A DNA stretch of 64,000 bases from Candidatus Magnetomicrobium cryptolimnococcus (lineage in GTDB: Bacteria; Nitrospirota; Thermodesulfovibrionia; Thermodesulfovibrionales; Magnetobacteriaceae). Position numbers and translations under genes: made by a program. Under the pieces are notes generated by a model, which saw nothing but the letters and a program-made list of their open reading frames with translations, made no database searches and had not been told where the DNA came from. Where the stretch lies: positions 62,001-126,000 of the forward strand of contig JAGYWI010000007.1 of NCBI GenBank assembly GCA_018606805.1. Reading direction: 5' to 3'. Positions 17,845-26,963 of this stretch are shown here, in pieces (position 1 is the stretch's first letter; every line of letters begins with the position of its first letter).

Positions 17845-18432
17845 CTACTTTATAAGAAACCCCTGAAATCCAAAAAAAGCCAACGCCATCATAGCCCCTA
17901 TCAGAAAATTAATAGGCATACCCTGCATAGCCCTTGGCACTTTAGCAAACATAAGACGCCCACGAATACCAGCCATAAGACATATGGCAAGCATATAACC
18001 AAGACCAGCCCCAAGACCATTAACAAGGGATTCTATAAAATTAAAACCCTCATTGGAATTTACAAGCGTGATGCCCAAAACCGCACAGTTTGTTGTAACT
18101 AAGGGAAGATATATGCCAAGCATGCGTTGCAGTAATGGTATATTTTTTGCGATAAACATTTCAATCAACTGCACAAGCGTTGCTATCACTAAAATGAACA
18201 CAATCGTTTTTAAAAACTCCATATGGTACGGTATCAATAAGTAATAATCCAAAAACCAGCTAACAGCCGAAGCTATAACTATAACGAATGTAACCGTAAT
18301 ACCCATGCTAAACGCTGAGCGCAGGCTATCTGACACACCAAAGTAAGCACAAAGTCCTAAAAATTGGGACAGTATAACGTTATTTGTTATCATAACTGCT
18401 ATAAAGATAGCAAGTAAATTTGCCTTTTCCAC
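17845..18432 (-). CDS. rnfA: Rnf complex subunit A
   Basis: Six-helix membrane subunit of 195 residues, the inverted-topology partner of RnfE. The family pattern TNNVILSQFLGLCAYFGVS appears near the N-terminus and LVTTNCAVLGITL in the middle, with the conserved cysteines that ligate the intramembrane iron-sulfur cluster. The start codon region abuts the rnfE stop (1-base overlap at 18432), showing tight coupling. Confidence 0.96.
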   Translation of the reverse strand: MEKANLLAIFIAVMITNNVILSQFLGLCAYFGVSDSLRSAFSMGITVTFVIVIASAVSWFLDYYLLIPYHMEFLKTIVFILVIATLVQLIEMFIAKNIPLLQRMLGIYLPLVTTNCAVLGITLVNSNEGFNFIESLVNGLGAGLGYMLAICLMAGIRGRLMFAKVPRAMQGMPINFLIGAMMALAFFGFQGFLIK

Positions 18433-19058
18433 TATACTTTCCTCCCCAATAAATTACCCATATACTTAAAAAAACACAAAATAAGCCCCATCGTAATAAA
18501 AGCCCCAGGCGGTAAAATCATAATAACTGCAGGGCTATAACCACTAAACATAATCTCATACCCTAAAATAGTGCCACTACCGATAATCTCCCGTACCCCT
18601 GAAATGATGGAAACCGCCATAGTAAAACCAATCCCCATGCCAAGCCCATCGGCTACAGCTGGAAGCACCTGAGCCTTAGAAGCAAATGCCTCTGCCCTTC
18701 CCATTATTATGCAATTAACTACAATTAACGGTATAAATATACCCAGTGCTTCATGAATATCTGGCACATAAGCTGCCATTATCAGCTCTACAGTTGTTAC
18801 AAAGGTTGATATTATAACTATAAATATGGGGATTCTTACCTTTTTTGGAACAATGTTTCTTACTATAGAGATAAACATATTTGAAAACACTAATACAAAA
18901 GTGGTAGCCACCCCCATACCTAAGCCATTATCAAGCGAGGTAGTAACGGCAAGGGTCGGACAAATCCCCAAAACCAACCGAAAGGTTGGATTTTCCTTTA
19001 CAATGCCTTTAAAAAATTCATTAAATAACGTCATAATATTAAACGGTGCAACATGCAC
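18432..19058 (-). CDS. rnfE: Rnf complex subunit E
   Basis: Six-helix membrane subunit. KENPTFRLVLGICPTLAVTT and IPLIVVNCIIMGRAEAFA carry the conserved Cys residues. The frame opens at GTG 19058, but that codon is only a base or so from GAGG. The family-like start is ATG 19034 (MTLFNEFFKGIVKENP). Between them, GGTGCA-TGT-TGCACC can form a hairpin that would bring GAGG within a normal distance of ATG 19034. I list the longer frame and favour the shorter protein. Confidence 0.94.
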   Translation of the reverse strand: MHVAPFNIMTLFNEFFKGIVKENPTFRLVLGICPTLAVTTSLDNGLGMGVATTFVLVFSNMFISIVRNIVPKKVRIPIFIVIISTFVTTVELIMAAYVPDIHEALGIFIPLIVVNCIIMGRAEAFASKAQVLPAVADGLGMGIGFTMAVSIISGVREIIGSGTILGYEIMFSGYSPAVIMILPPGAFITMGLILCFFKYMGNLLGRKV

Positions 19059-19081
19059 CCCTCTTCTTTTTGATTTATAAG

Positions 19082-19660
19082 CTATCCACTATTATAATTA
19101 ACTATTGAACGATTTTTTATAATAAACCCCAGCCCCTCTTTTGCACATTTAACAACAGCCCTTGACGATACACTAGCACCGGTTACATGGTCTATATTAC
19201 CACCATCTTTTTTTAATTTTATGGTTTCATCCCTTCCTGCAAATTGTCTCTGAAATACATCTTTTATAATGTTCGCCCCAAGCCCTGGCGTTTCACTGTG
19301 TTGTACCACTTTAAGCCCTGTTATTTTGTTATCCTCACCCACACCAACTATTACACTAACCCTACCACCATAGCCCTTAACAGTTACTTCAGTTGCTAAA
19401 GCAACTACCTTACTTTTTTCTTTAACTATATATATAATATTACATACTTTACAATCTTCCTTACATAATGGATAATTTATAATATCAACTTCCTTCGATA
19501 AATACTCAACAGGCAAAACAGCCTTTATAGCACGAACAAACTTCAGGCGCTGCTTTAACTCTATGTCATCCTTGGTCATCACAAATACCAGACATAACGC
19601 CACTGCCGCACATAAGCACGTCGTTATCAGCACAGTTAGCATCTTCCTAGCACTATCCAT
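19082..19660 (-). CDS. rnfG: Rnf complex subunit G (covalent FMN)
   Basis: Single-pass periplasmic subunit of 192 residues. The N-terminal helix (about 8-28) is followed by an FMN-binding domain with GYGGRVSVIVGVG, HSETPGLGANI and HVTGASVSSRAV. Covalent FMN attaches at the last residue of an S/T-G-A-T/S motif, here Ser instead of the common Thr. A CxxxxCxxC-like run (CKEDCKVCN) in the periplasmic part is not a usual RnfG feature. It is the first gene of the rnf operon. Confidence 0.93.
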   Translation of the reverse strand: MDSARKMLTVLITTCLCAAVALCLVFVMTKDDIELKQRLKFVRAIKAVLPVEYLSKEVDIINYPLCKEDCKVCNIIYIVKEKSKVVALATEVTVKGYGGRVSVIVGVGEDNKITGLKVVQHSETPGLGANIIKDVFQRQFAGRDETIKLKKDGGNIDHVTGASVSSRAVVKCAKEGLGFIIKNRSIVNYNSG

Positions 19661-19843
19661 ACCGCCTCACAATAAATAAACCGACATCCACTAATTATAA
19701 CTTATAAGCTATATTATAACGTTCCTTCTAAGTTAATCTGTATCTAAAATAACAGGAAACTAAAAATAAAAAAACTGTTTTGACAACGGGGTACACCTTA
19801 CCTCACAATAACAACAATAAAGTGTACTATTAAATCATTTTAA

Positions 19844-20836
19844 CTACAATTTTATATACAATGCTCTTATCTTATTAATTAAACGTGTCCTAAGATTGTC
19901 TTTCATCTCAAAAACAGATGATTGTCTAGATTGCTCGTATAGCGATAACATTTCATCAACTTCCTTTTGAACTGAATCACGTAAATAACTTCTAAATTTC
20001 GTGATGAAATGATTCCTAACCTCTGGCTTTACATGCTTTTCTATTGCTAATATAATACATGCAGCAAGCCAAGTATTCTTAGTATCTACTAATTTCAATA
20101 ATTGGTTAACTAAATCTGCATCATATTTAATATAGAATGCTTTTATTATATTGGATATTATATCTTTTTTTGGTATAGCTATACATTTTAAAAGCTTTGC
20201 TCCATAATATATAGCCCTATCTAAATCCAACTCTATCATAGCTAAGAAAGCACAGTAAGCTCTATACATAATTGCGTTGACACCATAACTATCGTAATAA
20301 AAAATATTACAATATCCAAGCAAATTTTTAACCTCCCTCTCAATATAAGGTAATAAACTTAATATTCTAAATTTTGCTATTACTTCATATAACTCATCAA
20401 ACCTGACGTTTTCCGAGTTGAAGTTATCATAATAAAACTGCTCAACATTTGGAATAACTTCAACCAAACCTATCTCTGAACATACATACATAATTTGCAC
20501 AGTCGTTGTTTTAGCTATATAATGGATAAGCATAAGTATATTATAATATGCTGCATTCCATAGAAAGTGCCCACTCTCAATCATTTCAAGCCGTATTACG
20601 TTTCTAAGAAACTTCTTATCGTTAATCATTTTAAGCAATATTTTATTTACAATTATTCTATCTTCTTGATTAAGATTATCATAAAATTTTGCTTTATAAT
20701 CTTTATCTTTATAGTCATCACCTATAGTTCTTCTTTCCTTAGAATATACAATCTCATCTATTCCTTTAATTATTCCAATCCCCCAACTATTATATTTTTC
20801 ATCATTTATTCCATCTACATTATCATTGTCGTACAT
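19844..20836 (-). CDS. Unknown helical protein, possible immunity or partner protein
   Basis: A 330-residue, AT-rich, Ile/Tyr/Asn-rich protein with no signal peptide and no motif I recognise. The sequence predicts mostly alpha-helical hairpins (for example AIYYGAKLLKCIAI; WLAACIILAIEKHVKPEVR), suggesting a HEAT- or TPR-like solenoid. It lies 222 bp downstream of the gene with a toxin-like domain and on the same strand, the position an immunity gene would take. That role is a guess from position only. Base composition differs from the rnf genes, consistent with an accessory locus. Confidence 0.6.
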   Translation of the reverse strand: MYDNDNVDGINDEKYNSWGIGIIKGIDEIVYSKERRTIGDDYKDKDYKAKFYDNLNQEDRIIVNKILLKMINDKKFLRNVIRLEMIESGHFLWNAAYYNILMLIHYIAKTTTVQIMYVCSEIGLVEVIPNVEQFYYDNFNSENVRFDELYEVIAKFRILSLLPYIEREVKNLLGYCNIFYYDSYGVNAIMYRAYCAFLAMIELDLDRAIYYGAKLLKCIAIPKKDIISNIIKAFYIKYDADLVNQLLKLVDTKNTWLAACIILAIEKHVKPEVRNHFITKFRSYLRDSVQKEVDEMLSLYEQSRQSSVFEMKDNLRTRLINKIRALYIKL

Positions 20837-21058
20837 AAAAGTTCTCCGTTATGTTTATATGTTTTTTTCTTATAGCACATTTAGGCCTGCAATAACACCA
20901 CAGCATCCCCATTTATTATTGCAAACATAGCATGACAATCTCTCGTTGGTAAAAACAAACTGAATAGAAATGCCTCTGCATCTTCCATAGCTATTATTCC
21001 TCGCAATAACAAATGGGTTCGAAATTAGTCATTTATATAGTATTTCCATATATAAATA

Positions 21059-21673
21059 CTATTTACAGTATTCATAATGATAATTTGGTGCAAATGCCTG
21101 ATAGTAATCTAATCTAAGAGCATAAAATACAACTACAACAACTTCAATAACACCAGACTGAATCGGATTAACGTTTTGATAATAGAATACAAACATTCTA
21201 CTTACGTTAACTTTGACATCTAAATATGTCTCAACTATCTTACCTTGTATATTAAACATCTGTGTAATTTCCACTTTATCATCAGGAAATTTTCTTCCAT
21301 ATAAGTCATGTGCAAGATATACCCCAGGACCAAAATCTCCTGGTTCTTTACCGGCACGAAGCATTTTAGATGATTCTATTTTCCCAAGACTATCACAAGT
21401 GGTTACATGAATAAAACTTTCCCATCTATCAGACCTCGTTCTTGATTTGGCTATATACCTTGCAATAACTCCAAATATAGCTAGAGACATGATTGAAAAG
21501 GTAGCAAGAACCATCATAGGTGTAATAGAAGCAGCGGGAACCAAGACCAGTGGACAGGCCTCAGCGTTTGCAACCATAAACTCACTTACTTTAGCTATTA
21601 ATTGCCAAACGTAGTTAGATGCCATTTTTGTAGGTTCTTTTTGGTCTATACAGGCAGTACAATAGCCCTCCAT
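21059..21673 (-). CDS. Membrane protein with possible HYD1-like ADP-ribosyltransferase domain
   Basis: A 204-residue protein with a hydrophobic stretch at about residues 43-72 followed by a soluble domain. FIHVTTCDSLGKIESSKML and FGPGVYLAHD match the opening pattern of Tox-ART-HYD1-like polymorphic toxins (H-x-T ... I-x-S-x-x-L ... GxGxYLT). It starts 18 bp after the remnant of a large secreted transglutaminase-type protein and may have been the C-terminal toxin of that protein. The domain call rests on a short pattern; another ART-like fold is possible. Confidence 0.45.
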   Translation of the reverse strand: MEGYCTACIDQKEPTKMASNYVWQLIAKVSEFMVANAEACPLVLVPAASITPMMVLATFSIMSLAIFGVIARYIAKSRTRSDRWESFIHVTTCDSLGKIESSKMLRAGKEPGDFGPGVYLAHDLYGRKFPDDKVEITQMFNIQGKIVETYLDVKVNVSRMFVFYYQNVNPIQSGVIEVVVVVFYALRLDYYQAFAPNYHYEYCK

Positions 21674-21691
21674 AGAGGTTGCCTTTAAAAC

Positions 21692-23882
21692 CTATTTATA
21701 TGAAGAACCGTTACTGATAAGCCATTTATCAAGTGATTGCTGTAAATCAACAAGTAGTGGCTTTTGTAGCATTGGATAGGCACCGGGCATTCTCATCAAC
21801 ATGCGTCCACCAGCCGTACCGCCTGATATCATGTATGCACCATTGCCCTGTGAGTCAAGCACAATATAGCTATCGCCATTCCAGCCAGCGTATGTCATCG
21901 TTTTTTCTGGCATGATTACAACGCTGCCAGCATTAACAGCACTCTTTACGGCATTAATTACCGATGAATCAACCTGCAGTTTCGGAATTATCGCATCAAT
22001 ATTTGATTTATCTATTCCATATACCTTGATACCGCTTTGAAGTGCCACGGCAAGAAGCGCAATAGCTGAAACTCCCATGTCAGTGTCTTCAGTAAAGAGC
22101 TGGTCAAAAACCGCCCCTTCCAAAACAGAACTAATCATACCCGTAACAATGTTGTACTTTATTTTTTTATCAGCATCTCCATCTAAGGCCTTAATAAGCC
22201 ATAGGTCTTCTTTTATATCAAATGCCATTGCCGTATAGCTGCCACTTACTGGAACACCAAATAGGTACTCTAAATCTAACGGTGTAGAAACTATGCCCTC
22301 CGATGGCACTCTCACAGCATTTATATCAAATGCACTATTGTAGCTACTGGATATTGCATCGTTTTCCATCCAGTATCCAAGTATTGATTGATACAACATC
22401 TCAGACATGGCATCATCAGTGCTTGATACATTTACAGAATTAATCTTTTCATTAATATCAAGCCCCAACGTGCCAGTATTTATTCCAATTACTGTGTAAT
22501 AACCAGCCTTAATTGCATAAAGAGCATGATTTATAGATGACGTATTTATTAATTCGACCTTTAGCTCTTGTGCTGTTCCCATTGAAACGGGAGAACCAGT
22601 AAATAAAACAGTATTATCAAGCTTCAGTTCAGCCTTTACATTAACAAGATATGCAGGAAAAGATGTTTCCGCTCCGTAGCTTTCCCTTACAGTTTCATCA
22701 TCAGTGCTTGCAGCTACATACGATAGGTACAATTTTTTCCCTACCGATTCCGGCAGTGAAACAGTAACACTGACAGGGTCGCTTAGTGATAGGTTATCAT
22801 CACTTGATACCGTTATCCTTACCTTGTGCCTAAGACTATCGGGAAGCTCCCTATATCTTGCATGTACCTTATCGGTTTTATACGGCAGCGTTCCTAGTAA
22901 GATAGTAAATTGATGTTTGATTATGTCTTTGCCACCGTATATGTCATTCATCGAGGCATTACTATTTGTTTGATTAATGAAGGCAAGAGTTTGAGATTGA
23001 TGGTTTTCAAGTGTACTATTTATAGCGGAGTTATCAAGATTATAAATATAGCTATCTGTTGCATTATACGCCCCTGTGTTTTTAATACTGTCTATGAAGT
23101 CTGAGCCATTAAAGGCAACATCGCTGGATATGTCTAATCCTTCTGTATATTTGTAATTTTTAAAACTTGGGTCAAAGCGAATCCAGTGGTCTCCTTTTAT
23201 GTGCTTAGCCCCCATGGAGGGAAACATGTCCACCCAGCCTTCTACTATTACTTGCTCAAAGCGTACATGCGTAATCTTACTACCTTACACCAAGGCGGTT
23301 ACAGGAATTCCAGCAGTAGCTGCAAAGCCAAGGGCTGCCGTGGCTGTTTTAAAACCACCCATCCAATTCATAAAGCGCTCTATATCCATTATGCCAGTAA
23401 CAGTCGGAGGCATTTTCAATTTCCTTCAACTTTCCCTTAAATTCAGTAAACTTTGTCTTGTAATCATTTACGAATCCTTCGTGCCGTTTTAAAATATCAT
23501 CGGAGAGCTTTTCATCTTTTATATGCTTTTGTGTCTTTTCAAATTCTATTTGAAACCCCGAGTCTATATCGCCAAGCTCCGAGATTCTTTTTGTTACCTT
23601 AGACTTCTTTTCCTTCTTTGATAATGACGTGTCATTTAGGTCTGTTTCCAGACTATTAATTGTGTTATTAAGTTTTTTAGCTGAACTATTTGCTTTGCTA
23701 ATACTTCTACTGCTGACTCTGTTAGATGCAGTATCATGTGGACTTACAGCCTGAGCGATGTCTACACCTCCAGCAAACACCCAACTAAAACATACAAGCA
23801 CGAATATAGAAACTACTTTCATAATAAAAGATTTACTATACATATTCTCCTCCAAAGTTGGTAAATTATCTGTCTTATGCAA
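21692..23882 (-). pseudogene. Decayed transglutaminase-type secreted carrier protein
   Basis: Two open segments in different frames. 23349-23882 has a signal peptide and a Lys/Glu-rich helical region (DDILKRHEGFVNDYKTKF), then runs out of frame. The homologous frame resumes at about 23400 (VTGIMDIERFMNWMGGF ... AATAGIPVTALV), hits an in-frame TAA at 23285-23287, and continues as HVRFEQVIVEGWVDMFPSMG ... DHWIRFDPSFK and on through 21692 (513 codons from GTG 23233). The latter pieces are the end of a transglutaminase-like domain. Its catalytic Cys section appears deleted, so the gene has a deletion, a frameshift and a nonsense codon. Confidence 0.75.
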
Positions 23883-24482
23883 TGAAATTAAATACCAAGC
23901 AACCTCACAAAAAATATATCATGATAAAAATAAATATGTCAATAACAAGTATATAATTGAAGTTTAAAATAGGTTTGCTATAAATTAACTAAATATAGGG
24001 AAAGACTAAATTTCATTAGACTTTTGAATCTTTATTTTAAAAATATAAAAATTTTACTCTGTTTAGAATAACAAATTTGTTGACTATAAATTTATAATTA
24101 TACAAAAAAACTGAGGGCGAACACACAGGTTCGCCCCTACAAAGGATACGCATGGATTAAGACCTGTATAAGTTTAATCAACAGATGTGCACTTAATGGG
24201 TCTAATACCAATTCGCTTTCATAAATACAAGTAAAAGTAGCAATTAACTTTAGTTGACCTACAAACTATGCTTACCTTAACTTAATGGCATTGGGACAGC
24301 GCCCTCATTCTTTAATACTTTTATATTTGAACACAAGGTATTGCAGGTGTTTCATTTATTATTCTGTTATTTACTAAATCACAGGATATATGCTAAAATT
24401 ATCTCCTAATATTAGGGTACTTGGCCTGATTGTTTATATCAAAAATCAGTATATAAGTGCATATTTCAAAAAAGGAGGGAAT
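23883..24482. other. Intergenic region with repeat fragments
   Basis: 600 bp without a convincing gene. GGGCGAAC (24115-24122) pairs with GTTCGCCC (24129-24136), a small REP-type hairpin of a kind widespread in bacteria. 24272-24293 is an exact inverted match to the repeat at 12369-12390, and it continues into CAGCGCCCTCATTCT, the end of the multi-hairpin repeat family. The rest is AT-rich. AGGAGGG at 24475-24481 serves the following gene. Confidence 0.7.
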
Positions 24483-25469
24483 GTGGAAGTACGAGATATT
24501 TTCATGAGAAGGATGGTTGTTTTTTTTGTGCTTACTTTGGTGTGTTTATCAGTATTTTCGGGCGATGTGTTTGCATCATCTGAGGAGGCTAAAGAGGTAG
24601 TAGCAACCCAACCCGCATCAACAACTCCATGGTGGGTATGGCCAGTATCTTTATTTGTATTAACTTTTGTACTTGGTGTAGTGGCAGTGTTAGGTGGGGT
24701 TGGTGGTGGGGTTTTATTTGTCCCGATAGTAAGCGGTTTTTTTCCATTTCATTTGGATTTTGTTAGAGGGGCTGGTTTATTGGTTGCACTTGCAGGTGCT
24801 TTGGCAGCTGGTCCTGATCTTTTACGAAAGGGTATGGCTAATCTACGATTAGTTTTGCCTGTGGGTCTGATAGCATCGGCATGTGCTATAGTGGGTGCTA
24901 TGATGGGCTTAGCGCTTCCAACAAATGTAGTACAAACTTCTTTAGGTATTACCATACTTGCGATAGTAGTTATAATTATTAAGGCCAAAAAATCTGAATT
25001 TCCGGAGGTTAAACAAGCAGATTATCTTTCAACTGCTTTACGTATCAATGGCATATATTATGAACCTGCTACTGGTAAGGAGATTAATTGGCAAATCCAC
25101 AGAACACTGCATGGTTTTATCTTGTTTATTATTATAGGTGTTATGGCTGGTATGTTTGGGCTTGGTGCTGGATGGGCTAACGTACCGGTTTTAAATTTGT
25201 TAATGGGGGCTCCGTTAAAGGTTTCTGTTGCATCAAGTAAGTTTCTTTTGTCAATAACAGATACGTCGGCAGCTTGGATTTACGTTAACAATGGTGCTGT
25301 GCTGCCTATGATGGTAGTGCCGTCCATGATAGGTATTATGTTGGGGTCTGTTGTTGGTGTAAGGATACTTGCAAAGACGAAACCTGCTGCTATTAGGTAT
25401 ATTGTTATATTTTTATTGTTGTTTTCAGGGTTAAGGTCTTTGCTTAAAGGGCTTGAGATTTGGAAATAG
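24483..25469 (+). CDS. TSUP/TauE-SafE family membrane exporter
   Basis: Membrane protein of the sulfite/organosulfonate exporter family. Two repeats of the family pattern are visible: LGGVGGGVLFVPIVSGFF near the first helices and FGLGAGWANVPVLNLLMGAP in the second half. I start it at GTG 24483, because AGGAGGG lies 5 bases upstream; this gives a signal-like N-terminus (MRRMVVFFVLTLVCLSVFS) and about 328 residues. The substrate cannot be told; sulfite or other small anions are usual for the family. A three-TM protein and a universal stress protein follow. Confidence 0.85.
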   Translation: MEVRDIFMRRMVVFFVLTLVCLSVFSGDVFASSEEAKEVVATQPASTTPWWVWPVSLFVLTFVLGVVAVLGGVGGGVLFVPIVSGFFPFHLDFVRGAGLLVALAGALAAGPDLLRKGMANLRLVLPVGLIASACAIVGAMMGLALPTNVVQTSLGITILAIVVIIIKAKKSEFPEVKQADYLSTALRINGIYYEPATGKEINWQIHRTLHGFILFIIIGVMAGMFGLGAGWANVPVLNLLMGAPLKVSVASSKFLLSITDTSAAWIYVNNGAVLPMMVVPSMIGIMLGSVVGVRILAKTKPAAIRYIVIFLLLFSGLRSLLKGLEIWK

Positions 25470-25485
25470 GGGAAAGGAGTGCAAA

Positions 25486-25902
25486 ATGGAAAGTAAAGTT
25501 AAAGCTACTGAGGAACAGTTAGTATATGCAAATTTGTTGTCTATAGGTATGAAGATTGGTATGCTGATGTTGATAGTATCCTTTTTAGTATATGTATCAG
25601 GAATTTTAACGCCCCATGTACCAGTTGATGATTTGCCGAAATTGTGGAGTATGAGTGTTCATGATTATCTTGAAAAGACTAATGTGCATTCAGGATGGGG
25701 ATGGTTTACTATGCTTAATAAAGGGGACTTTCTAAATTTTTTTGGCATAGCATTTTTATCTGCTGTTACAATGGTGTGTTTTATTAGAATTATACCAATA
25801 TTATTTAGAAAGAATGACAGAGTATATGGGGTTATAGCAATAATAGAGGTAGTTGTTTTGGTTTTAGCTGCCTCTGGTATATTAAAAGGTGGAGGACACT
25901 AA
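25486..25902 (+). CDS. Three-TM membrane protein paired with TSUP exporter
   Basis: A 138-residue protein starting at ATG 25486 after GGAAAGGAG. It has three hydrophobic helices (about 24-45, 84-104 and 113-132) and a soluble loop (DLPKLWSMSVHDYLEKTNVHSGWGW is its central part, residues 54-79). Similar small proteins accompany TSUP exporters in other anaerobes (DUF1634-like arrangement), though I cannot confirm the family. It likely forms a complex with the upstream exporter. Confidence 0.65.
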   Translation: MESKVKATEEQLVYANLLSIGMKIGMLMLIVSFLVYVSGILTPHVPVDDLPKLWSMSVHDYLEKTNVHSGWGWFTMLNKGDFLNFFGIAFLSAVTMVCFIRIIPILFRKNDRVYGVIAIIEVVVLVLAASGILKGGGH

Positions 25903-25904
25903 TA

Positions 25905-26765
25905 ATGTTGACAGACAAATATAGAATGAACTTGATGGGTGATCTGAAATCCATAATACTTGCAACGGATGGTTCACCATTTAGTGATGGGGCTATAAAT
26001 GAGGCTCTTAATTTTGCCAGGGCGTGTCAAACGGTGTTAACAGTGCTGCGTGTCCTTGAGTTTAACCCGGAGTTTGAAACCATTGGGCATAAGTATGTTG
26101 AACAACTGGAAGAGGCAGCAGCTAAGCATTTTGAAGACGTGAGGGCAAGGGCTGCTGATATGAATGTCGAGTGCGACATAGTTATAAGGCGTTCAGAGCA
26201 GGCTTATGAGGCTATTGTAGAGGAAGCAAAAAAAAGAAGGACTGATATAATAATAATGGGAAGGCGTGGACGTACTGGGCTTTCAAGGCTTGTTATAGGA
26301 AGTCAGACGGCTAAAACCATAGCTTATGCACCTTGCAAGATTTTAGTTGTTCCAAAGGACACGGAAATTAAGGGTGAGGCAATACTGTTGGCTACGGATG
26401 GCTCTAAGTATAGCGAATATGCAGAGATGGAGGCCGTCAATATGGCCAATAGGTGTCCTTTTGTTAAGCAGTTTGTAGCCATGTCGGTTGCCTCTACTCA
26501 AGAGAAAAAGTCAGAGGCTGAGAAAAATCTTCTACGAGTTAAGGCTAATGCTGAAAAACGTGGTGTAAAGTTGGAAACCCTTACGCTAATCGGCGAACCA
26601 TATAAGGTTATCGTAAATGCCTCGTTAGAGTCTGGTGCTGATATTGTTATTATGGGCACTCATGGACGTACTGGCATACAGCGCTTGATTATGGGTAGTG
26701 TGGCAGAGCGGGTCGTGGCACTATCAAAATGTTCTGTACTTGTTACAAAGGAAATAGCTGCATAG
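25905..26765 (+). CDS. Tandem universal stress protein
   Basis: Two UspA domains in 286 residues. Each begins with an ATDGS nucleotide-binding start (ILATDGSPFSDGA; LLATDGSKYSEYA) and ends with the ATP-binding GxxGxxxxxxxxGS signature (GRRGRTGLSRLVIGS; GTHGRTGIQRLIMGS), so both are of the ATP-binding class. GGTGGAGGAC precedes the ATG at 25905. It is the last gene of the TSUP unit, closed by a clear terminator. Confidence 0.93.
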   Translation: MLTDKYRMNLMGDLKSIILATDGSPFSDGAINEALNFARACQTVLTVLRVLEFNPEFETIGHKYVEQLEEAAAKHFEDVRARAADMNVECDIVIRRSEQAYEAIVEEAKKRRTDIIIMGRRGRTGLSRLVIGSQTAKTIAYAPCKILVVPKDTEIKGEAILLATDGSKYSEYAEMEAVNMANRCPFVKQFVAMSVASTQEKKSEAEKNLLRVKANAEKRGVKLETLTLIGEPYKVIVNASLESGADIVIMGTHGRTGIQRLIMGSVAERVVALSKCSVLVTKEIAA

Positions 26766-26782
26766 AAACTATATATATTATT

Positions 26783-26818
26783 AAGGTGGGGAGGTTCTCA
26801 GTATTCTCCCCACTTTTT
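26783..26818 (+). terminator. Intrinsic terminator of the TSUP-USP unit
   Basis: GTGGGGAG (26786-26793) pairs perfectly with CTCCCCAC (26806-26813) around a 12-base loop, followed by TTTTT. The stem extends by A-T/G-U pairs into the flanking AAG and TTT. Confidence 0.93.
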
Positions 26819-26963
26819 AGTATTATCACTTTGTGTTTTTAAGTAAAAAAAACTATCATAATATTTATTAGATAACGTTATATGTTCATCCTGTCAAGTT
26901 ATCATATTCCAAAATATCAATATTAATACTATTACTTATGTATCAGTTGAATAAATTATACCA

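Noticed and set aside
24390-24482. Longer start for the TSUP gene
   Set aside because: The extra 31 residues are not signal-like or conserved; AGGAGGG directly before GTG 24483 decides the start.
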